Source: Streptomyces sp. SM1 (GTDB lineage: Bacteria; Actinomycetota; Actinomycetes; Streptomycetales; Streptomycetaceae). Taken from it: a DNA stretch of 33,497 nt. Shown here one piece after another: positions 1 to 8,195 of the stretch. A program made the translations under genes and the position numbers. The DNA is taken from contig NZ_NEUB01000849.1 of assembly GCF_002910825.1 (NCBI RefSeq), positions 1 through 33,497 on the forward strand. Direction: 5' to 3'. The notes below the pieces were generated by a model, which saw nothing but the letters and a program-made list of their open reading frames with translations, was not told the DNA's origin and searched no databases. The first letter of the stretch is position 1, and every line of letters begins with the position of its first letter.

Positions 1-1132
1 AGCGCAGCGAGGCGGCGGACGAGACGGTCTGCGGGGCGGGGACGGGGGCGTAGCGGCCGCGGGGCGGGGCGTGGTCCACCTCTTCGGCGCTGCGGCCGAT
101 CATCGTCCGCCGGGCGTGGGCCGCCTCCGCGACGGAGTCCTCGTCGCCCGCGTCGTCCTCGTCGTCGAGGGAGGACGGCGGGATCTCCGTCCCGAAGACG
201 GAGGCACGGTCCGCGTCCGGGGCGGGCTCGTCCCGTTCGGACGGGGGCGGGGTGTCGTCCGCGTCCGGGGTGGTCTCGAAGTCGCTGGTGGCCCGAGGCT
301 CGAAGTCCCCCGTGGACAACAGCTCCGGGGACTCCGGGCCGTCACCGGACTCGTCCGGCTTCCCCTGCGGGGACTCCCCGTCAGCGTCGGGACCGGCACC
401 GGAGCCGGGGCCCGCCTCCGGGCCAGAGGCCGTCTCCGGGCCGGGACCCGCGTCGGGGCCGGGAGCCGCGTCGGGGCCGGGAGCCGCGTCGGGGCCGGGA
501 GCACTCTCCGCATCCGGGGCCGCTGTGTGGCCGGAGCCCGCTGCCGGGCCGGAGACCGCCTCGGGACCGGGAGCCGCGTCAGGACCGGGAGCCCTCTCCG
601 CATCCGGGGCCGCTGTCGGACCGGCGCCGGCCGCCTGGCCGGGGCGGGCCGGCTTGTCGGTGTCGGTGGCTGGTTCCGGGGCTGCCGGGGGTGGCTCCGG
701 TGGTTCCTCCGCCGCCCGGCCCAGGTTCTCCGCGAAGCGGTTCAGCAGGCGGGTCACCGCCGCCGCCACCGCGTCCGGGGGCAGCTCCGTGACCCGTCCG
801 TCGGCCGTGGCCGTGCCGGTGATGGTGAGGGTGGTGCCGGAGGAGCCGGCGGGGGCCAGGCGCAGCCGGAGGGCCGGCTTCACCGTGCCGCTGCCCCGGG
901 TCTCCGACGCCTCGCCCCCGACGGTGTACGTACCGTCGTCGCGCGCGGCGACCCGCAGCGCCCCCCGGTAGGTGACGGAGTGGCTGCCGACGCGGACCTT
1001 CAGGCGGCCGGCGACGGGATCCGCGCCGGCGTCGTGCTGGAGCCCGGGCACCGCCCGGGCGACCCGCGCGGGGTCGTCCAGCACCTCCCTGAGCCGCTCC
1101 TCCTCGACCGGAACGAACACCTCGTGCTCCAT
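1..1132 (-). CDS. SRPBCC (CoxG-like) domain protein with long Pro/Ala/Gly/Asp-rich tail, 3' end off the window
   Basis: The frame reads leftwards from ATG at 1132 and is still open at base 1, giving at least 377 residues. The first 150 or so residues look like the polyketide-cyclase/CoxG fold: an opening MEHEVFVPVEEERL strand, then a DPARVARAVPGLQ segment that resembles the CoxG pattern, then alternating strands. CoxG-type proteins bind hydrophobic ligands or help anchor oxidoreductases at the membrane; which applies here is unknown. After about residue 160 the protein becomes a low-complexity tail of PGPDAAPG-type repeats followed by an acidic, Ser/Pro-rich stretch. No oxidoreductase subunits are visible nearby. 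It lies 87 bp downstream of the spermidine-synthase-like gene on the same strand, so co-transcription is possible. The N-terminal fold call is fair; the tail has no assigned role. Confidence 0.7.
   Translation of the reverse strand, partial: MEHEVFVPVEEERLREVLDDPARVARAVPGLQHDAGADPVAGRLKVRVGSHSVTYRGALRVAARDDGTYTVGGEASETRGSGTVKPALRLRLAPAGSSGTTLTITGTATADGRVTELPPDAVAAAVTRLLNRFAENLGRAAEEPPEPPPAAPEPATDTDKPARPGQAAGAGPTAAPDAERAPGPDAAPGPEAVSGPAAGSGHTAAPDAESAPGPDAAPGPDAAPGPDAGPGPETASGPEAGPGSGAGPDADGESPQGKPDESGDGPESPELLSTGDFEPRATSDFETTPDADDTPPPSERDEPAPDADRASVFGTEIPPSSLDDEDDAGDEDSVAEAAHARRTMIGRSAEEVDHAPPRGRYAPVPAPQTVSSAASLR
421..620. repeat. Tandem repeat encoding the PGPDAAPG tail
   Basis: An 18-bp unit (CCGGGAGCCGCGTCGGGG and close variants) repeats about four times between 440 and 500. 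A larger block of roughly 90 bp ending in CTCTCCGCATCCGGGGCCGC is present twice (ending near 525 and near 614). The unit is a multiple of three, so changes in copy number keep the frame of the CoxG-like gene open. Confidence 0.75.
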
Positions 1133-1219
1133 GAGTGCGGAGCCTACCCAGCCGACGCGGCACTGCACCCCCGTCGGCGGGAAGTCACGGCGCGTCGGTG
1201 CGGAAGGCGGTATGGGGGC

Positions 1220-2890
1220 TCAGCCGGTGTACCGCGGGTGGATCAGTGTGGACGCCGGCAGACCGCGCACCCGGGTCTCCTCGGCGGCCCGGGCGTCCGC
1301 CGCGAGGGAGGCGTCGGTGAGCGTGCGGGTGCGCGGCCCGGACGGGTCCAGGCGCGGCCCGCCCGGGAGGCGGCGGGGGGCCGCCAGTACGAACCCCCAG
1401 TCGCGGTGCGCGTGGGAGGTGCTCAGGGGACTGCGGTCGGGGCCGGCGGCGAAACCGGCCTGCCGGCCGCGCACGCGGTACGCGGCGGTGTGGAGGCCGG
1501 CCGCGCGGAGTGTCGCGTCCACCGTCCAGAAGTCGCGGGTGCGGTGCTCCACCGCGCCCCCGTGCACCACGAGCCGCCCGCCGGGCGCCAGCACCCGCCG
1601 GGCCAGCCCGTAGAACTCCCGCGAGTACAGCTTCGTACTCGCGGTGATCCCGGGATGCGGAAGGTCCGAGACGACCACGTCGTACGCCGCCGGGGGCGCC
1701 CCGCGCAGCCAGTCGAAGGCGTCCGCGGTGGTCACGCGTACGCGCGGGTCGTCGAGGGCGTGCGCGTTCAGCGCGGACAGCGACGGGTCCCGGCGGGCCA
1801 GCCGCACCACACCCGCGTCGAGTTCGACGACGTCGACCCGGCGCACGCCGGTGTGGCGCAGCACCTCCCGCACGGCCAGCCCGTCACCCCCGCCGAGGAC
1901 GAGCACCCGCGTGCGCGGCCCGTTCATCGCGGGGTGCACCAGCGCCTCGTGGTAGCGCAGTTCGTCCCGGCCGCTGACCCGCAGCCGCCCGTCGAGGAAC
2001 AGGTTCAGCGGCCGCCCGTCACGCCCGCCGGTGAGCAGTACCTCCTGCATGTCCGTGTGCAGGGCCACTCGTACGTCCGGGCCGTACATGGCCTGCCGGG
2101 CGGCCCGTTCGAAGTCGTCGACCAGCACGGCGGCGGAGCCGAGGACCACGAGCACGCACACGTTGACGGCCACCAGCAGCCGGCGGGCCCGGCGCGTGAG
2201 GTCCTGCCGGAACAGCCCGAGCACCAGCGCCCCGCCGACGACCGCGTTGACGGCCCCCGTGATCAGCGCACCGGTCAACTGCCCCAGCAACGGCAGGAGA
2301 AGGAACGGGAAAGCGAGTCCTCCCACCAGTGCGCCGACATAGTCCGCGGCGGACAGATCGGCCACCGCGCCGCCCGCGTCCTGCCGCCGGATCCGCTGGA
2401 TCAGTTCCATCAGCAGCGGCACCTCCGCCCCGATCAGCAGGCCGGTGGCCAGGGAGAAGACGACCAGCAGGGTGCGCGGGCCGTTCGCCCAGACGCCGCC
2501 CCAGTCACCCGTCCAGGCGAAGACGGCGTACAGGGCCATCGCGCTGCATCCGCCGACCAGCGCGAGGACCGCCTCGACGGCACCGAAGCCGGCCGCCGCG
2601 TGCCGCCGCAGCCGCTTGGCGGCGAGGGAGCCGATACCCATCGCGAAGACCATCACGGACAGCACGACGGACGTCTGGGCGACCGAGTCGCCCATCAAGT
2701 ACGTGGCCAGCGCGACCAGTTCCAGCTCGTACACCAGTCCGCAGGCCGCACAGACGAACACGCCCGCCAGGACCAGGAACCGCCCGGTGTCCTGCCGCAC
2801 CGGCAGCCGCAACGGACTCTCCGCGTCGCCACCGGGCCGGTTCCGGGACTGCGCGGAGCCGGGCGGCGCGGGGGCGTGCGGTTCGATCAC
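1220..2890 (-). CDS. Membrane spermidine/spermine synthase-like protein
   Basis: A 556-residue protein with an N-terminal membrane part (about seven hydrophobic segments between residues 35 and 260) and a C-terminal soluble domain of the spermidine synthase/class I methyltransferase fold (about residues 270-500). Visible motifs are the nucleotide-binding GGGDG at residues 333-337, the acidic VVELD strand end near 357, ADAFDWL near 389-395 and SDLPHP near 408-413. The family transfers aminopropyl groups to polyamines, but membrane-fused members have poorly known substrates, so spermidine synthesis is not assured. The GTG at 2890 overlaps its only nearby purine-rich stretch, so the true start may lie further in, for example the GTG at 2800. 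It follows the DUF2617 gene by 59 bp and probably shares its transcript. Confidence 0.85.
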   Translation of the reverse strand: MIEPHAPAPPGSAQSRNRPGGDAESPLRLPVRQDTGRFLVLAGVFVCAACGLVYELELVALATYLMGDSVAQTSVVLSVMVFAMGIGSLAAKRLRRHAAAGFGAVEAVLALVGGCSAMALYAVFAWTGDWGGVWANGPRTLLVVFSLATGLLIGAEVPLLMELIQRIRRQDAGGAVADLSAADYVGALVGGLAFPFLLLPLLGQLTGALITGAVNAVVGGALVLGLFRQDLTRRARRLLVAVNVCVLVVLGSAAVLVDDFERAARQAMYGPDVRVALHTDMQEVLLTGGRDGRPLNLFLDGRLRVSGRDELRYHEALVHPAMNGPRTRVLVLGGGDGLAVREVLRHTGVRRVDVVELDAGVVRLARRDPSLSALNAHALDDPRVRVTTADAFDWLRGAPPAAYDVVVSDLPHPGITASTKLYSREFYGLARRVLAPGGRLVVHGGAVEHRTRDFWTVDATLRAAGLHTAAYRVRGRQAGFAAGPDRSPLSTSHAHRDWGFVLAAPRRLPGGPRLDPSGPRTRTLTDASLAADARAAEETRVRGLPASTLIHPRYTG

Positions 2891-2949
2891 TCCAGCGACG
2901 TTACGTCACGACCCCACCGCACAACGTCACCCACACGCGTGATTTTTGT

Positions 2950-3483
2950 TTACGCCTGCCCCACACCCGAATGGGCCATCGTCCGTACCCCGACCCTGGT
3001 CCGCGTGGCCACGAGCTGCCCGTCCTGCGGGTAGGCGTGCCAGGTCCGCCAGTGGATCCGGCCCCCGCACCGCTGGGCGAGCATCGCCGTGAACGCGTGC
3101 GGATCGCCCGGGAACACTCCGGCGAGGCCCTGCGGATGGTCGGCCACCAGCGCGAGCAGTTCCTGCGCCCGGCCCGCGAAGGAACCCGGAGCCAGCTCTT
3201 CCACCCGGGCGGCGAACTCGTACTCCCAGTCGCCCACCCGCTTGGCCACACCCAGCGGAAGCGGCGTACTGCTGCCCGGAATGCACGCCACCGTCTCCGA
3301 ACACAGACCCCGCTCCTCCTCCACCAGCACCTGATGGGACGCACCCAGCAGTCGCAACTGGAGTTTCGCCCCGGTCAGTTCGAGATCGAGCGTGGCCAGC
3401 GCGGGGAGCGGCTCGCGTCCCAGGGCCCAGGCGAGGTCGGCCGCGCGCGTGTCGGAATAGGCGGTGTTCAGGGTCGTGAGCAT
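2950..3483 (-). CDS. DUF2617 family protein
   Basis: A 177-residue soluble protein starting MLTTLNTAYSDTRAADLAWALG, which I recognise as the actinobacterial DUF2617 family. No signal peptide, membrane segment or catalytic motif is evident. The family has no established function that I know of. The start ATG at 3483 is preceded by AGGAAAGGGAGG-like purine-rich sequence on the coding strand side of the 3484-3530 region. It is the first gene of a probable leftward unit with the spermidine-synthase-like gene. The conserved pairing of these two genes in streptomycetes suggests a shared role, but nothing in the sequence says what it is. Confidence 0.8.
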   Translation of the reverse strand: MLTTLNTAYSDTRAADLAWALGREPLPALATLDLELTGAKLQLRLLGASHQVLVEEERGLCSETVACIPGSSTPLPLGVAKRVGDWEYEFAARVEELAPGSFAGRAQELLALVADHPQGLAGVFPGDPHAFTAMLAQRCGGRIHWRTWHAYPQDGQLVATRTRVGVRTMAHSGVGQA

Positions 3484-3723
3484 GGATCGGCTCCGCTAGC
3501 ACACAAGGAAAGGGAGGAAGGGGGTCGCGCGCCCCGGTCGCGCCGGGGAACTCGGCCCGTCAGCCCGGTCGCCCGGCCGGAAGAAGGGTCCGCGGGGAGT
3601 CCGAGGGCTGCGCTGGTGATTTATAGGGAATCATGAAATGTGGTGCCACCACAGCGTCTTTACCCAACTTCCTGGGCTTTCCATCCCCTGGGGGGCTCCT
3701 CAGCTCACCTGTTCAACCCCTGA

Positions 3724-3747
3724 GTACGCCGTTGAGTGACGGCGTAC
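3724..3747. terminator. Hairpin in the 404-bp intergenic region 3484-3887
   Basis: GTACGCCGT (3724-3732) pairs with ACGGCGTAC (3739-3747) across a 6-nt loop. It could end leftward transcription from the small gene at 3888 or sit in the leader of the DUF2617 gene. The rest of 3484-3723 shows one TATAAAT-like -10 candidate on the minus strand near 3619-3625 and no convincing ORF. Confidence 0.45.
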
Positions 3748-3811
3748 GCCACCGCGCGCCCCGGCACCGCGGCCAACCGGAACCGGACTCCCCGCCCCCG
3801 CACAGCACTTC

Positions 3812-3842
3812 GGCGGGGTCCGCCCCAGGAGCGGACCCCGCC
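3812..3842 (-). terminator. Strong GC hairpin terminator after the Gly/Cys-rich gene
   Basis: GGCGGGGTCCGC (3812-3823) and GCGGACCCCGCC (3831-3842) form a perfect 12-bp stem with a 7-nt loop, 46 bp past the stop of the leftward gene at 3888. A U-tract is absent, as is usual in Streptomyces. Confidence 0.75.
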
Positions 3843-3887
3843 GACGCGGATGCGTCATCCCCCGAAGCGGAGGCGAGCTGCCCCGTG

Positions 3888-4142
3888 TCAGCCTCCTCCG
3901 CCGCATCCGCCGCCCCCGCCGCCCCCGCAGGACGACCCGCCTCCGCAGGACGAGTGTCCGCCGGAGGACGAACCACAGCCGGCGCCCCCGCCGCCGCCCC
4001 CGTCCGCATGGCCGGCCCACCAGCCGCGGTCGCGCTTCCCGCCGCGCCGCCCCGTGGACGGGCCCGCGGCCCTGCGCCTCCCGGCCACACCGGAACCGAC
4101 GAAGAGCAGGACGAGTACCGCCAGGATGATGCCGAAGGTCAT
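3888..4142 (-). CDS. Small membrane protein with Gly/Cys/Ser-rich tail
   Basis: An 84-residue protein. I start it at ATG 4142, where MTFGIILAVLVLLFVGSGVAG gives a single N-terminal transmembrane segment and the coding strand has GGAGGG 7 bp upstream. A basic stretch (GRRRAAGPSTGRRGGKRDRG) follows, then about 30 residues made almost only of Gly, Ser and Cys, with five Cys, a single His and runs of Gly at the very end. The topology suggests an anchored flexible tail, either outside the cell or on the cytoplasmic face. Cys spacing such as SSCGGGSSCGGG could bind metal or form disulphides. This is inference; I do not recognise a characterised family. A terminator follows at 3812-3842. Confidence 0.7.
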   Translation of the reverse strand: MTFGIILAVLVLLFVGSGVAGRRRAAGPSTGRRGGKRDRGWWAGHADGGGGGGAGCGSSSGGHSSCGGGSSCGGGGGGGCGGGG

Positions 4143-4251
4143 GGCGTCACCCTCCTTCCGAATCCCCCGTGATCCCCCGAAGCAGCCCCCCGTGGGCGCC
4201 TCGCTCACGTGCGTGACCGGGAGATGCCCCCCGCCCGCGCGGCCCAAAGCA

Positions 4252-4264
4252 GAGTTGAGGAACT
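4252..4264 (+). other. Candidate left attachment site (attL core)
   Basis: GAGTTGAGGAACT recurs in the same orientation at 11917-11929, 19 bp before the dapC start codon. The copy here lies 69 bp beyond the 3' end of the integrase gene, the normal position for an attachment site of an integrase-linked element. Confidence 0.5.
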
Positions 4265-4332
4265 TCTGAGGGTCCAATACGGGGAACGGCCCCTGACCTG
4301 CACAGAAAGGCAGTTCAGAGGCCGTCCGGGCG

Positions 4333-5595
4333 TCACTGGGCCGTCTGTGGGCCGTGATCTTCCTCTGAGAGACGCTGAAACACCGAGTCGATGGCACGGC
4401 GGGCCCGCGCGCGGCTGTCCGGCATCAGGTGGGCGTACACCCGCAACGTCAGGGCCGGATCGGCGTGCCCCATGTACTCGCTGACGGCCTTGATGTTCTC
4501 TCCCGCGTCCAACAATGCGGAAGCGTAGAAGTGGCGCAGGGCGTGCATCCCGTGCTCGCGGGCCGACTCGTACTTGCCGTGGTCGTCCGCGGCCGGGATG
4601 AGACCCGCGACCGCGAGGGCTGGCTTCCACTCCTTGCCGTTGAAGTTGCTGCGCCACACCATGCCGCCCTGTTCGGCGGTGAAGATCAGCCGTGCGGACA
4701 CCTTCGGACCCTCAGGCACGCCCCAAGGCAGCGTGACTTCCACGGGCTTGAAGGCGTCCGCGTGCGCCCGGAGCGCTTCCGCCACGGAGCCGGGCAACGG
4801 CACGTCCCGCTTCTTACCGCCCTTGGGGAGAGCGAACACCGGGTGTCCTTCCACGTGTTTGATCTGCCGGACCACGTGAAGCGTCCGGCCGTCGACGTCT
4901 ACGGCGTCCTCGGCTAGCCCGAACACCTCCCCCTGACGCAGCCCGCATCCGGCGCCGACGTCCACCATCGCCCGGTACCGCTCCAAGAGCGCCGTTCGAA
5001 CGGCGAACACGTGGGCGGGCGCCCACGGGACGACCGGATGCGCGTCAGGCTTGGGCCGCCGGACGGTCCGGGCCCCGCACGGGTTGCGCGACAGCAGCGA
5101 GTCGTCCACGGCAGCGGACAGCACCGACTGAACGTCCGCGAAGATGTTCCGGGCATAGGCGGCGCTCACCCCGGGCTTGGCTTCCAGCACCGCGACAAGT
5201 TCCCTGATGTGCTCGGGCCGGAACGTCCCGATCGGCCGGGAACCGAGCACCGGGTAGACGTGCAGCCGTAGGCGCCGACCAAGCTCCTTCCGGGTCATCG
5301 GACTGGACGTCTTGCTGTCCAGCCACTTCTCGCTGTACTGCCGGAACGTGATCCGAACCGACTTCGGGTCGGTGTACTGTCCGCGCGTCATGTCTGTCTC
5401 GATGGCGCTCAGCCACTTCTCGGCAAGACGCTTCTTGCCGTCGGGGAAGCTCTTGGACTTCTCGGTGCCGTCGGGGCCGACGTACCGGGCCCGATAGCGC
5501 AGGCCGCTTCCGTGACGCTCAGACTTGACGCGGACGGTCTTGCCTGTGGCGCCGATTTCGGTCTTGAACCAGCGGTCTTGAATGTGGCCAGCCAT
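4333..5595 (-). CDS. int: Tyrosine site-specific integrase
   Basis: A 420-residue integrase of the phage/AICE tyrosine recombinase family, which joins element and chromosome att sites through a 3'-phosphotyrosine link. The arm-binding region is about residues 15-80 and the core-binding SAM-like domain about 80-180. The catalytic domain shows R220 (GLRQGE), a Lys near 259-262, H351-x-x-R354 (HALRH), H377 (MGH) and nucleophile Y387 (RVYAHL). All key residues are present, so it looks active. Start ATG 5595 has AGAAGGGA upstream. Its last codons contain the 18-bp motif that recurs at the other end of the element. Excisionase is encoded 438 bp upstream on the same strand. Confidence 0.95.
   Translation of the reverse strand: MAGHIQDRWFKTEIGATGKTVRVKSERHGSGLRYRARYVGPDGTEKSKSFPDGKKRLAEKWLSAIETDMTRGQYTDPKSVRITFRQYSEKWLDSKTSSPMTRKELGRRLRLHVYPVLGSRPIGTFRPEHIRELVAVLEAKPGVSAAYARNIFADVQSVLSAAVDDSLLSRNPCGARTVRRPKPDAHPVVPWAPAHVFAVRTALLERYRAMVDVGAGCGLRQGEVFGLAEDAVDVDGRTLHVVRQIKHVEGHPVFALPKGGKKRDVPLPGSVAEALRAHADAFKPVEVTLPWGVPEGPKVSARLIFTAEQGGMVWRSNFNGKEWKPALAVAGLIPAADDHGKYESAREHGMHALRHFYASALLDAGENIKAVSEYMGHADPALTLRVYAHLMPDSRARARRAIDSVFQRLSEEDHGPQTAQ
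4338..4355 (+). repeat. 18-bp end motif, left copy
   Basis: GGGCCGTCTGTGGGCCGT is identical to 11796-11813. Inside it, GGGCCGT occurs twice with an 11-bp period. It overlaps the 3' end of int. It could be an integrase arm-binding site or the crossover site itself. Confidence 0.7.
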
Positions 5596-5699
5596 GGGGC
5601 CGGTGTCCCTTCTCTGGGTGTGCGGTGAGGTGCCTCAGGGAGGCAGCGACAGGGGGTGCCGGGAGGCGCCTGTCGGCAGTTTCCGGGGGTGCCGGGGGC

Positions 5700-6005
5700 G
5701 TGCCTCCCTGCCTCCCTGAGAGGCCATCTGCGCTGATCAGATGGAGGGAGGCGGGCCAGGGAGGTGGTCAGGGAGTTCTCCCTTCCTCCCTGGGCCGAGG
5801 CGGTGCTCCTCCCTGCCTCGCGCGGCGCTTTCGAGGGCGGGTGGGGGAGGCAGCGGCAGGGGTCCCGGGTGGTCTCCCAGGGAGGTTCTCGGGGCGGTCC
5901 GGGCGGTGCCTCCCCGCCTCCCCGAAGTGCTGTTCATGCTGCTCAGTTGGGGGAGTTCGGGCCGGGGAGGCGGTGGGGGAGTTCTCCCCGCCTCCCCGGC
6001 CCGGC
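5700..6005. repeat. Diverged duplication in the int-xis interval (5596-6033)
   Basis: The 438-bp gap between int and xis has no convincing gene. GTGCCTCCCTGCCTCCCTGA (5700-5719) recurs as GTGCCTCCCCGCCTCCCCGA (5906-5925), and GGGAGTTCTCCC followed by a CCTCCC run at 5771-5790 recurs at 5976-5996. The spacing is about 206 bp in both cases, so a block of roughly 100 bp is duplicated. The whole gap is rich in GGGAGG/CCTCCC. These may be Int/Xis binding sites. Confidence 0.6.
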
Positions 6006-6033
6006 GGCGGGTGGCTCCCCCGCCGGCCGGGGG

Positions 6034-6273
6034 TCAGGCCGCGTCGTCGAGGGCGCCCTGTTCGGTCACCCAGGCGCGTACGGCGGCGGGGTCGTAGCGC
6101 AGGTACCGGCCGACGCGGAAGCCGGGCGGGCCGATGCGCTTGCGGCGCCACTGGTAGAGGGTTTCGACGCTCGGGAGGCTGAACATCGTGACCAGGTCTT
6201 CGGGGGTCAGGTAACGGTCCGGGAGGCCGCCGCGCAGGATCGCGCGGGGGTCGGTCGGTTCGGTGGTGGCCAT
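6034..6273 (-). CDS. xis: Excisionase-like helix-turn-helix protein
   Basis: A 79-residue basic protein of the AlpA/Xis MerR-like winged helix type. YLTPEDLVTMFSLPSVETLYQWR (described by its helix-turn-helix at about residues 21-44) is followed by the wing segment GPPGFRVGRYLRYDPAAVRAW, typical of element excisionases that bend DNA and steer integrase towards excision. ATG 6273 has GAGGAG 11 bases upstream. It precedes int on the same strand with a 438-bp repeat-filled gap. Confidence 0.9.
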   Translation of the reverse strand: MATTEPTDPRAILRGGLPDRYLTPEDLVTMFSLPSVETLYQWRRKRIGPPGFRVGRYLRYDPAAVRAWVTEQGALDDAA

Positions 6274-6353
6274 GGCGGTGGTGACTCCTCGTGTCCGTCG
6301 GGCGGTGCGTGGGAGTGGTGCCGGGTGGCCGTCCTGGAGAGTTGGTGTATTTC

Positions 6354-6485
6354 AGCGTCCGCAGCGTCCCAGCGTCCGCACGGCCACATCCGGGCAGGCC
6401 AGGGCGGGTGAGGGGTGCGGACGCTAGTGCGGACGCTAGTGCGGACGCTGCGGACGCTGGACGGCTGTAGCGTCCGCAGCGTTGG
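6354..6485. repeat. Iteron cluster A (AGCGTCCGC)
   Basis: Seven perfect copies of AGCGTCCGC or its complement: 6354, 6371 (plus), 6417, 6429, 6441, 6450 (minus), 6469 (plus), plus variants at 6363 and 6478. Copies at 6417, 6429 and 6441 are 12 bp apart with AGT spacers. The cluster fills the 263-bp gap between xis and the replication gene. The same 9-mer forms cluster B at 11200-11384. Confidence 0.9.
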
Positions 6486-6536
6486 ACGTGTCCGGGCCGC
6501 TCGTGTGCGGCCCGGCCCGGCGGTGGTCCGGCTACG

Positions 6537-8195
6537 TCAGGTCTGGTCAGGCAGGGTTCTGCCCTGCCCGATGTGCGCCACGTCCGGCCAGGGAGAGCCT
6601 TGGTCGGATGTGGACGCTGACGCGTCATCGTCGGGTGCGCGGGAGAGGATCAGCAGCTTGTGCCGGGTCCGGTCCCGGCTACGCTGCGTGTCGTCCACCA
6701 TGATTCCGATGGACCGCAACAGCGGGGCGAGCCGCTTGACGCGCCCGCCGGCGCGGGTGGCGTCCTTGGGCCAGTTCGGCGGCCGGACCAGGCCCGGCAC
6801 CGGCAGCGTTTCGAGCAACTGCCCGGCCGTGCCCTGCCACGTGCCGCACTGGTCCACCAACGCCGCGATGGCCATGGCGAACAGGTCGCCCTCCAACGCA
6901 TCCGTGGCGACGTTCGCCGAGGTGGCAAGGTAGTCGTCCAGCGTGCGCCACCCCTGGGTCTTGTCGACGGCCGCGAGTACGCGGGCGAAGTCGGCCATGC
7001 GCGGCATGGACTCCAGCCGCACGCCAGGGAGCACCGCGAGCGCGCACGCCAGCACGTCGAACAGCGCCCCGAGCACCGCCGGGCGTACCGCTTCGAAGGT
7101 GGCGTCCAGCTCTTCCTCGGAGCGGCGGCGGTGGGAGTCGATGAGCTGCAAGTCCAGCAACAGGACCCGTTCGGCCAGGTCCCCGGCGAGAGCTCCCGCG
7201 TCGATCGTGGTCATGGCCAGCACCCGCCGGAAGGTGAGGACCACCACGTCGTCATCGGTGTACAGGGCGCGGTCGACCACGCCGTCCCCGGTCACCGCCT
7301 TGCACAGGGTGTCCGACAGCCACGGCGGGATCGTGCTCACGTTGTCCAGGCACAGCGCCCATGAGCTGAACGCCTGCCGGGACCACGCCTTCTCGTCCCG
7401 CGGCTGACTGCGCTTGGCGGCCGGGGAGGGGTCGACGAGGTTGATGAACATCTGCGCGGCTTTCGACTTGCCCGTGCCCTGCTCGCCCTTGCACACGATG
7501 GCCGGGTGCGGGATGTCGGGAATCCACGCCGCTACCAGCCATGCCACAAGCTGATGGAACGCGGACTCGTCCATGTTCAGCAGCGCGTGCAGCTTGGCCA
7601 GGCCGTTACCGTCCAGCACCGGCACGGGCATCGGGGCCATGGCGCCGGACCGGCGGAAGAGCACCGGGGAGCGGTCGACGACCTGCCAGCCGAGACCGGA
7701 CACCACGACCGCGCGGCCGTCGGCACTGCCGAGGTCGACCACGATCGCGCCGTCCGGGGCCCGCCCGACGCGCAGGTTCACCGGCACCGGGTCGTCGTCC
7801 TCCGCGACCCCTTCCAGCACGGTCATCGCGTCCGCGAGCGCCGACTGTGAGGCCACCTCTCCGGGGTAGGCGTCCGCGAACCGCCGGGCCAGACGCTGAC
7901 GCAGTCCGGCCCTGCCCCGCAGTGGCACGGCGACGTTCGCTCCGTCCAGGGCGACCGCGTACGGGCGGCCGTCGGTGGACATGACGAACCGGTACTCCTC
8001 GCGTGCCATGGCCACGATCCGCGCGGCGGCCGGCGGCTGCTTGCCGCCCTCACCGCCCGCACCCTGGGGGACCGACCGACGCGTGTTCACGGTGCTGCCA
8101 CCGGTGTTCACGCTGTCGGTAGTCCTGTTCACGGGTCGGGACTGCCCGTTCATTGGGCGGGTGGTTTCGTTCACCTGAGTGTTCACCTCGTTCAC
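6537..8195 (-). CDS. P-loop ATPase, probable element replication protein
   Basis: A 552-residue protein. I start it at GTG 8195, which overlaps the upstream stop codon as GTGA, like its operon neighbours. The Walker A motif GEQGTGKS is at about residues 236-243 and a Walker B-like strand ALCLDN near 280, followed by sensor-like segments (VVVLTFRRVLAMTT). The layout resembles the helicase/ATPase part of AICE and plasmid primase-helicase proteins, so a role in starting or driving element replication is inferred. The first 42 residues are six heptads, each beginning V-N or M-N, followed by a flexible linker. The C-terminus is Asp/Ser-rich. No primase catalytic domain is seen. It is last in a four-gene unit. 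Confidence 0.75.
   Translation of the reverse strand: MNEVNTQVNETTRPMNGQSRPVNRTTDSVNTGGSTVNTRRSVPQGAGGEGGKQPPAAARIVAMAREEYRFVMSTDGRPYAVALDGANVAVPLRGRAGLRQRLARRFADAYPGEVASQSALADAMTVLEGVAEDDDPVPVNLRVGRAPDGAIVVDLGSADGRAVVVSGLGWQVVDRSPVLFRRSGAMAPMPVPVLDGNGLAKLHALLNMDESAFHQLVAWLVAAWIPDIPHPAIVCKGEQGTGKSKAAQMFINLVDPSPAAKRSQPRDEKAWSRQAFSSWALCLDNVSTIPPWLSDTLCKAVTGDGVVDRALYTDDDVVVLTFRRVLAMTTIDAGALAGDLAERVLLLDLQLIDSHRRRSEEELDATFEAVRPAVLGALFDVLACALAVLPGVRLESMPRMADFARVLAAVDKTQGWRTLDDYLATSANVATDALEGDLFAMAIAALVDQCGTWQGTAGQLLETLPVPGLVRPPNWPKDATRAGGRVKRLAPLLRSIGIMVDDTQRSRDRTRHKLLILSRAPDDDASASTSDQGSPWPDVAHIGQGRTLPDQT
8085..8195 (-). repeat. 21-bp-phased GTGAAC iterons inside the replication gene
   Basis: On the plus strand GTTCAC occurs at 8085, 8106, 8127, 8148 (as GTTCAT), 8169 and 8190, exactly 21 bp apart each time, plus an extra copy at 8181. 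The spacing equals two helical turns and seven codons, so the repeat also encodes the V-N heptads of the protein. Confidence 0.9.

Noticed and set aside
71..3034. Very long plus-strand open frame of 987 codons
   Set aside because: It is the complement of the CoxG-like and spermidine-synthase-like genes. Its translation is Arg/Gly/Val-rich without any recognisable domain, as expected from an out-of-frame GC-rich strand.
3736..4269. Plus-strand Pro-rich frame opposite the Gly/Cys-rich gene
   Set aside because: It is the complement of the Gly runs; there is no start signal, and the minus-strand gene has a good ribosome site and membrane helix.
4200..4332. tRNA gene as integration target at the element ends
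   Set aside because: I looked for a T-arm motif and acceptor stem at both ends and found none, so a tRNA target is not supported.
6354..6485. Possible CRISPR array
   Set aside because: Repeats are 9 bp, in both orientations and nearly adjacent, with no spacer-sized unique sequence and no cas genes.
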